Positions 7,063 to 10,947 of a DNA stretch of 10,947 nt are shown piece by piece. The number at the start of each line of letters is the position of its first letter. Positions within the stretch are counted from its first letter, which is position 1. Made by a program: the position numbers and the translations under genes. The stretch comes from CAMBDR01 sp046597185 (GTDB lineage: Bacteria; Pseudomonadota; Gammaproteobacteria; Burkholderiales; Burkholderiaceae_D): NCBI GenBank assembly GCA_046597185.1, contig JBKJLF010000194.1, forward strand, positions 1 through 10,947. Direction: 5' to 3'. Below the pieces are notes generated by a model. The model saw only the letters and a program-made list of their open reading frames with translations. It made no database searches and was not told the DNA's origin.

Positions 7063-7541
7063 GGCATTACGTTGATCCGGGTTTCTTCGTTAATTGCTGC
7101 CCACAAATGGCGGGCGGCAATCTCTTTGTGCAGCAAGTAATTTTGCCGGGGATCGATATTCCCACTGAGCAGTTTAAGAATGAGGTGATCTGCGCCAATG
7201 TCTTCGATCTTAACAATAACGCCCCCACCTCGCCCGCCCTTTTCAGGTTGCAATTGCAATTGTTCGCCGCTCACCAATTGCGCCAAAACCCGTTTATCCT
7301 CTCGTGGCTGGGCCAGTATCACTTCGCCGCCATCGACCTCAGTTTCTAACTGTACGCGCAGCAACACATTCACGCTATGCGACAACGGCACGGCCAATAG
7401 CAAAACCAACAACCATGCCACCGCAACGAGCAAGGCAAGCACCCACCAGCGTGAGGGGGCGCGCAGCGGCGCCACGTCAGTGCTCGCTTTACGCCGCTGC
7501 GCCAGCGCCTCGGCACGAAAAATGTGTTCGGTATCGTCCAT
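7059..7541 (-). CDS. short HlyD-like membrane fusion protein
   Basis: 160 residues: a cytoplasmic stretch typical of bacteriocin-type HlyD adaptors (HIFRAEALAQRRKAS), one transmembrane helix at about 32-53 (WWVLALLVAVAWLLVLLLA), then about 105 residues outside. Usual adaptors exceed 400 residues with a long coiled-coil hairpin and lipoyl domains; these are absent. The C-terminal part (VSGEQLQLQPEKG, then GGGVIVKIEDIG) could be a remaining beta-barrel piece. It is either a truncated adaptor after an in-frame deletion or a naturally compact one. Its position directly before the C39 ABC exporter supports the adaptor reading. The ATG directly follows the TAA of the preceding gene with no spacer, and its stop overlaps the exporter start as ATGA. 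Confidence 0.6.
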   Translation of the reverse strand: MDDTEHIFRAEALAQRRKASTDVAPLRAPSRWWVLALLVAVAWLLVLLLAVPLSHSVNVLLRVQLETEVDGGEVILAQPREDKRVLAQLVSGEQLQLQPEKGGRGGGVIVKIEDIGADHLILKLLSGNIDPRQNYLLHKEIAARHLWAAINEETRINVMP

Positions 7542-8202
7542 TTATTCTTTTTCCAGCAAGTGCAGTAGGTGCCGTCCGGCATCAGTCAGACTAGCACTGG
7601 CTGTTAAATCGCGCACCATCTGCGCAATATCCTGCGCCAATTGCCGATCCTCACTAGCGATATAGGTCGATTGCCAACCTTGTGCCAACATCCGCTCGGT
7701 CAGGCGTTTGATATTGTAGGCTGCGTGCAATGCTAGCAGAACACGGTTCACTGGCCGCAATTTCTGTTTGAATGGCGAATACAGCATTACTAGTCACATA
7801 GAGCGGCCCAGTAACATTGAGCGCTAGACCATCGAGATACAGTAAGCTCGGTTGGCTCAACTCACCCTGCCACGCGCCGCGCGCGCCCAGAGCGACCAGC
7901 AGCAGCAAAAATTGGGCGCGATATTGTTCCGGCGTGAGCGCCGCTAGTTGCAGCCGCCCGATTCCGCACCGCAGCAAATCTTGCCCAGCATCCAGAATGT
8001 CATAATTGGCATCGATAAAAGCGGCTTGCTGCTCGGTCAAGCCGAGTTCGGCCTCACGCACGTGCGCCAACGCCACCATATAGCGCGCACGCAAACTCGT
8101 CTGCAAAGAGTCGAAACTCTGGCCCACATGGGGCGCTGCGACCATCACCATCACGGCTTGCAGTTGCGGCGCAAGCGCGCCCATCTCAGTGGCAGTACTC
8201 AT
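7542..8202 (-). pseudogene. unknown RiPP-cluster protein split by a frameshift
   Basis: Two overlapping reading frames look like one gene of about 219 residues. The first half starts at 8202 (MSTATEMGALAPQLQ), its ATG overlapping the radical SAM stop as ATGA, and reads well to LYVTSNAVFA near 7775. Past that point the frame runs 40 dubious residues to a stop at 7654. The better coding sequence continues in the +1 frame (LRPVNRVLLALHAAYN, ending LLHLLEKE, stop 7542). The ATG at 7787 opening that second frame has no ribosome binding site and follows a stop three codons earlier. One inserted base or two lost bases would explain it. I do not recognise the family; it is soluble, largely helical and free of a signal peptide. 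The position between maturase and adaptor suggests an accessory of peptide processing. Two genuine overlapping genes remain possible. Confidence 0.5.
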
Positions 8203-9197
8203 ACTCGCCGATAGGGTTGCGCTTGCAAATTGGCTTCCAATTGTTCGATACTGACACCGCCTACAACCAAGGTTTCCGCGATTTCCGCCAGCACTTTCTT
8301 CAAAGTGCCGCAGTAGATCGATGGATTGTCAAAGCCATTGGCCGAGCGATAGCGATGATACAAATCGCCGCCATGGCAGACGGTTTCAAAATCGCAGCCT
8401 TGGCAGCCCTTGGGCAAGGTAAATAGATAGTCATTCAACTGGTTCAAAACGGGATCAAGCAGCACGTCCTGTAGACTATGCGTGGCGACATTCAAGCCCA
8501 GTTGCATCATGCGTGGGTCAGTGGTGCGTAAAATATCATCGGGTGCGATGTCACCCTTGCTCGACACCGTGAAAACCACACCTTTTTGTGTAAAGAAGCG
8601 ATGCAAAACGGTGCGGAAAAACGGCAGCATCGTCATCTCTTTGACAAATTTGTCGAAGAAGCGAAATTGCAAGCCCGATTTACTTTCGGCGCGATACAAG
8701 CGCAACAAGGTCAGCATGTAGTCATCAAATTTCTCCCGTTGCGCGGCACTCATGGTGTCATGGTTGTTATCGGGCAGCAAAAAATCAATATTCAAAAATC
8801 CGAGTTCACGCACGAAGTGTTGATAGACCTCTTCGGCCGGGAAATCAGGATTGACGACGCACAATACGCCGGGGCGCAAAATTCTGCCCGCTTCATAGGC
8901 GGAAAATAGCTTGCGCACGCCAATGATGGTGCGCTCATACGTACCACGCCCACGTTTATCGATGCGATTTTCATCATTCATCGGCTGCGGGCCATCTAGG
9001 CTGATACCGACATAGACTTGATACTTGGCGAATAAGTCGATCCAAGCGTCGTCAATCAGCATGGCATTGGTTTGGATCGACAATTCCAAAACCGTCCCCT
9101 GGCAAGCATCAACCAATGATTGTAGTAGCAAGGCCATATCGGCCTTTTTCAGCATTAAGGGTTCACCGCCATGGAGAATAATTCTGACCCTATCCAT
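8199..9197 (-). pseudogene. SPASM radical SAM peptide maturase, N-terminally truncated
   Basis: 332 residues from ATG 9197. It starts just before the SAM-binding GGEP motif (HGGEP at 9-13), so the CX3CX2C iron-sulfur site that should lie some 40-50 residues upstream is missing. The body matches cyclophane-forming maturases of the Xye/Grr/Fxs group: LELSIQTNAMLID, VGISLDGP, the tract LRPGVLCVVNPDF and IDFLLPDNNHDT. A C-terminal SPASM-type cluster carries C265, C268, C274 and C296. In full-length relatives the enzyme links aromatic side chains to neighbouring beta-carbons in a precursor peptide. In-frame sequence continues upstream without a start to a TGA at 9267-9269 and includes a maturase-like stretch (SLHAFVKFIGDG), pointing to a deletion that removed the gene's beginning. 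Without the iron-sulfur site the protein cannot do radical SAM chemistry. The stop overlaps the next gene by ATGA. Confidence 0.8.
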
Positions 9198-9228
9198 ATG
9201 ATAGCGTGCAACACCATCACCGATAAAT

Positions 9229-9348
9229 TTAACGAAAGCGTGCAGTGACTTGATCGCTGATTTTATTCAACATTGCTGGGCCAACCGTTGGCAATGGTTG
9301 GGTGTTTGCTTGTGCAACGCGGTTTTTCAACTTTGTAATAATTGACAT
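9229..9348 (-). CDS. RiPP precursor-like leader peptide without a core
   Basis: 39 residues, beginning MSIITKLKNRVAQANTQPLP, continuing TVGPAMLNKIS and ending DQVTARFR. AGGAG 5 bases before the ATG is one of the clearest ribosome binding sites in the window. Position directly before the maturase and the basic N-terminus with a PLP-x-hydrophobic tract fit the leader of Xye-type triceptide precursors. However, no double glycine and no core with aromatic-x-N/K/D repeats follow KIS. Instead the reading frame runs for a few residues over maturase sequence and stops. I read this as a leader fused to maturase remnants by a deletion that removed the core and the maturase N-terminus. The family assignment is tentative. 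Confidence 0.5.
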   Translation of the reverse strand: MSIITKLKNRVAQANTQPLPTVGPAMLNKISDQVTARFR

Positions 9349-9370
9349 AATTACTCCTAATGAATATACA

Positions 9371-9398
9371 GGTTTTTACAAACCCAAATTAATGGGTT
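9371..9398. repeat. overlapping dyads upstream of the precursor gene
   Basis: AACCCA at 9381-9386 pairs with TGGGTT at 9393-9398 (6-base spacer). Part of the same arm, AAACC at 9380-9384, can instead pair with GGTTT at 9371-9375. The two pairings exclude each other. They lie 23-50 bases upstream of the precursor start and could be an operator or a weak 5'-UTR switch. TATAAA (complement of 9400-9405 region) and TATATT (complement of 9363-9368) are possible -10 boxes, both without a good -35. Confidence 0.3.
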
Positions 9399-9467
9399 AC
9401 TTTATACGGCTTCTCAATTTTCAGATAAGCGACAAGCAACTTTCCTTCCATCAATACCGAAAATAAC

Positions 9468-9487
9468 GCCTTGAATTACGCCAAGGC
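9468..9487 (-). terminator. possible intrinsic terminator after the dsbA-like gene
   Basis: On the minus strand GCCTTG pairs with CAAGGC across an 8-base loop and is followed by GTTATTTTC. The stem is short and the T-run imperfect. It lies about 145 bases after the DsbA-like stop and upstream of the RiPP genes, so it would separate the two transcription units. Confidence 0.35.
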
Positions 9488-9631
9488 TTCCTTACAGCCC
9501 CATGTGTGAACATGCGGCAACAAGTCTATACCTACCTAGGCGCGCAACACGCCAATGCAGTGAAAAACTTCCAAACGGGCCACCCAATCTAGTGCTGCGG
9601 GCAAGCTTATGCACACTTAGTACTTAGGGGG

Positions 9632-10327
9632 TTACATATTGCTTGGTGCTGGCAGCGCCGAGCAGGCTTGGCGCGGGCAAGCCGTTTGAGGGTTACTTTT
9701 TTCGGCCAAGGCTGTCAACAATGCCGCGAGTTTTTCAGGCTGTTGATCCGAACCCCACGCCACCCTATATTTGCCGTTGACTAAAATAGTGGGCGTGCGG
9801 CGCACCTTGGCAGCGATCGCCATATCATAAATCCGGTCACGCAAATCCTTGGATGCTTGCGATTCCAATAACGGCTCGACTTTCGCGCCCATGCCTTTCT
9901 TTTTGAAATAATCACTCACATCGGCCTTGGTATTGAATAATTTTTTCTCAATATTCATTTTATTAAATAAATCCGCCCGTACCTCTTTTTCGACGCCCGC
10001 TAAATAAGCGGCGCGGAAGGCATATTGCGACAACTTCCAGTTCATATTGGATGTGGTGACAGCATATTGCTCGAATCGAACAGTTTTTGGCTTATTCTTT
10101 TTGAAGTAGTCTAAGGTTTTTTCTGCATCCTGACATTGGTTGCAGTTATAGGAAAACAATTCGACCACATTGGGGTCTTTGGCGTCCCATTTGATATTAA
10201 TTTCCTCATAAAAACGCTTATATTCCTGCAAAATATCCGGCCGCGCTGCCGCCAATACTGGCACAGCGAAGATAAAGCCAGCAAGGCTGAACACGAACTG
10301 GCGCATGAAGCTTGGTGAATAAAACAT
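9632..10327 (-). CDS. DsbA-like thiol:disulfide oxidoreductase with CNQC site
   Basis: 231 residues. A signal peptide (hydrophobic core FVFSLAGFIFAVPVLA, cleavage probably after A26-A28) sends it to the periplasm. The thioredoxin-fold active site is C62-N-Q-C65 in VELFSYNCNQCQDAEK, and the cis-proline loop is RRTPTILVNGKYRV (P179). Length and layout match DsbA, which oxidises cysteine pairs in exported proteins, but the usual CPHC is CNQC, which should change the redox potential. Two more cysteines lie in a C-terminal tail (ACPRQAC, C217 and C222). Start 10327 has GAGGA 6 bases upstream; an internal Met8 would also keep the signal peptide. It follows an FtsX-type remnant by 31 bases and precedes the RiPP genes, so it may be a dedicated oxidase for a peptide system rather than housekeeping DsbA. 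Confidence 0.85.
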   Translation of the reverse strand: MFYSPSFMRQFVFSLAGFIFAVPVLAAARPDILQEYKRFYEEINIKWDAKDPNVVELFSYNCNQCQDAEKTLDYFKKNKPKTVRFEQYAVTTSNMNWKLSQYAFRAAYLAGVEKEVRADLFNKMNIEKKLFNTKADVSDYFKKKGMGAKVEPLLESQASKDLRDRIYDMAIAAKVRRTPTILVNGKYRVAWGSDQQPEKLAALLTALAEKSNPQTACPRQACSALPAPSNM

Positions 10328-10358
10328 GGGCTATCCTCATCTAAAAATAAAATCTTGG

Positions 10359-10841
10359 CTAATGCAATGAAGCAAGCAAACCACGATAACCGCGCCCGAT
10401 CAACCCACGCGCACAGAGAACACTGACGCCATACGTACTCAAACCCGTCACCAGCAAAGCACCGCCAGCGCATAGCAAGACGATGACTTGGGAACTGTTG
10501 GCAAGCTTGACGATTTCTTGTTGCACCGCTATCACTAATAGTTCAAAGAAAAGAACAGCAATCAGTAAAGGCCAGTGGATCACTTGCAATAAATCGGCAA
10601 TCAAATCGCGCCGATTCGCGCCCAACGCCAACTTGGTGGCAATGCTGGTGGTCGAAGCATAAAACAGGTAATTGATGACGGCGTATATGCCCGTAATGGC
10701 CATTACCAAGGTCAGCCCCACCAAGGCTAAGGCCAATTTGGCGATGATGTAAAACGATTTCACCAAGTCCGAGCGCAATTGCCCAATTGCTTCCAATTCT
10801 TCGACAAATAACCCGGCATCAATGGCGCTTAGGGCATACGT
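10359..10841 (-). pseudogene. C-terminal fragment of an FtsX/MacB-type ABC permease
   Basis: The frame is open from 10841. It includes LSAIDAGLFVEELEAIGQL, then a hydrophobic segment (LALALVGLTLVMAITGIYAV), the FtsX hallmark TSIATKLALGANRRDLI (family form REIGIRMALGASRRD), and two more membrane helices, ending LLASLH. This is the last third of an FtsX/MacB-type permease. The N-terminal helix and periplasmic domain are absent: a TAA at 10842-10844 closes the same frame just upstream. There is no ATG with a ribosome binding site; TTG at 10796 is the only usable start in the 5' half and is unconvincing. It therefore looks like a gene remnant. Full-length relatives act in antimicrobial-peptide export or resistance, in keeping with this neighbourhood. 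Confidence 0.6.
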
Positions 10842-10947
10842 TTATACACAAGTCCCGCCGCCCACAGTTTGATCAAGTTCACCAGGCTTCAAATGGCCCA
10901 ACTTGTGCAAAATCTTTATTGTTGTCACAGCAACACGTAATTCCTGA
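10842..10947 (-). other. 3' end of an unidentified reading frame at the window edge
   Basis: The same frame as the permease remnant is open from the window edge to TAA 10842-10844 and reads about 34 residues, ending HLKPGELDQTVGGGTCV. It is either the beginning of the damaged permease gene, interrupted by a stop, or the end of another gene. The EL-x2-TVGGG string is reminiscent of a double-glycine leader, but only a few residues follow it, so this is a weak hint. Confidence 0.3.

Noticed and set aside
9501..9514. Dyad CATGT-GTGA-ACATG
   Set aside because: Short isolated palindrome between a possible terminator and the dsbA-like stop, with no promoter beside it; likely chance.
9349..9631. Search for a separate maturase N-terminus or a second precursor in the gap
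   Set aside because: No frame carries a CX3CX2C motif or a leader with ribosome binding site; stops are frequent in all frames.
1..10947. CRISPR arrays, tRNA or rRNA genes
   Set aside because: No regularly spaced direct repeats, cloverleaf-forming stretch or rRNA-like conserved block was noticed by eye.

Overview
The window looks like a chromosomal segment of a betaproteobacterium. The evidence is moderate GC, proteobacterial-style sigma70 and Shine-Dalgarno signals, and protein types common in that class; genus was not determined. It divides into three regions.

Region 1 (1-707): the 5' end of a minus-strand gene for a sensor histidine kinase with an N-terminal sodium:solute-symporter-like membrane domain (CbrA-like), cut by the window edge. 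It is preceded by a 23-codon ORF with its own ribosome binding site. The divergent gap holds a good sigma70-type promoter facing right.

Region 2 (724-5268): a tightly packed plus-strand operon in which most neighbours share ATGA stop/start overlaps. In order it encodes a 10-residue leader peptide, a radical SAM enzyme with the three cysteine-cluster layout of the tetraether-lipid-synthase (Tes/MJ0619) family, a fold-type I PLP aminotransferase, a 54-residue protein of unknown function, a cytoplasmic protein resembling zinc-dependent phospholipase C, and a multi-spanning LPG-synthase-TM/flippase-like membrane protein. Radical chemistry, transamination, phosphoester hydrolysis and a lipid-flippase-like protein together suggest an uncharacterised membrane-lipid or aminolipid modification pathway. 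This is the strongest candidate here for an undescribed system; the function is inferred.

Region 3 (5476-10947, all minus strand): what appears to be a decayed ribosomally synthesised peptide (RiPP) cluster of the cyclophane (Xye/Grr/Fxs-like) type. In transcription order it has a 39-residue leader-like precursor without a recognisable core, a SPASM radical SAM maturase lacking its N-terminus and CX3CX2C site, an unknown protein split by a frameshift, a very short HlyD-like adaptor, and a C39-peptidase ABC exporter lacking about 150-170 residues of its membrane domain. Upstream are a DsbA-like oxidoreductase with an unusual CNQC site and the C-terminal remnant of an FtsX-type permease. Several independent lesions in one locus suggest a dying antimicrobial-peptide system, or local assembly error. 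No tRNA, rRNA, CRISPR array or complete insertion sequence was seen.
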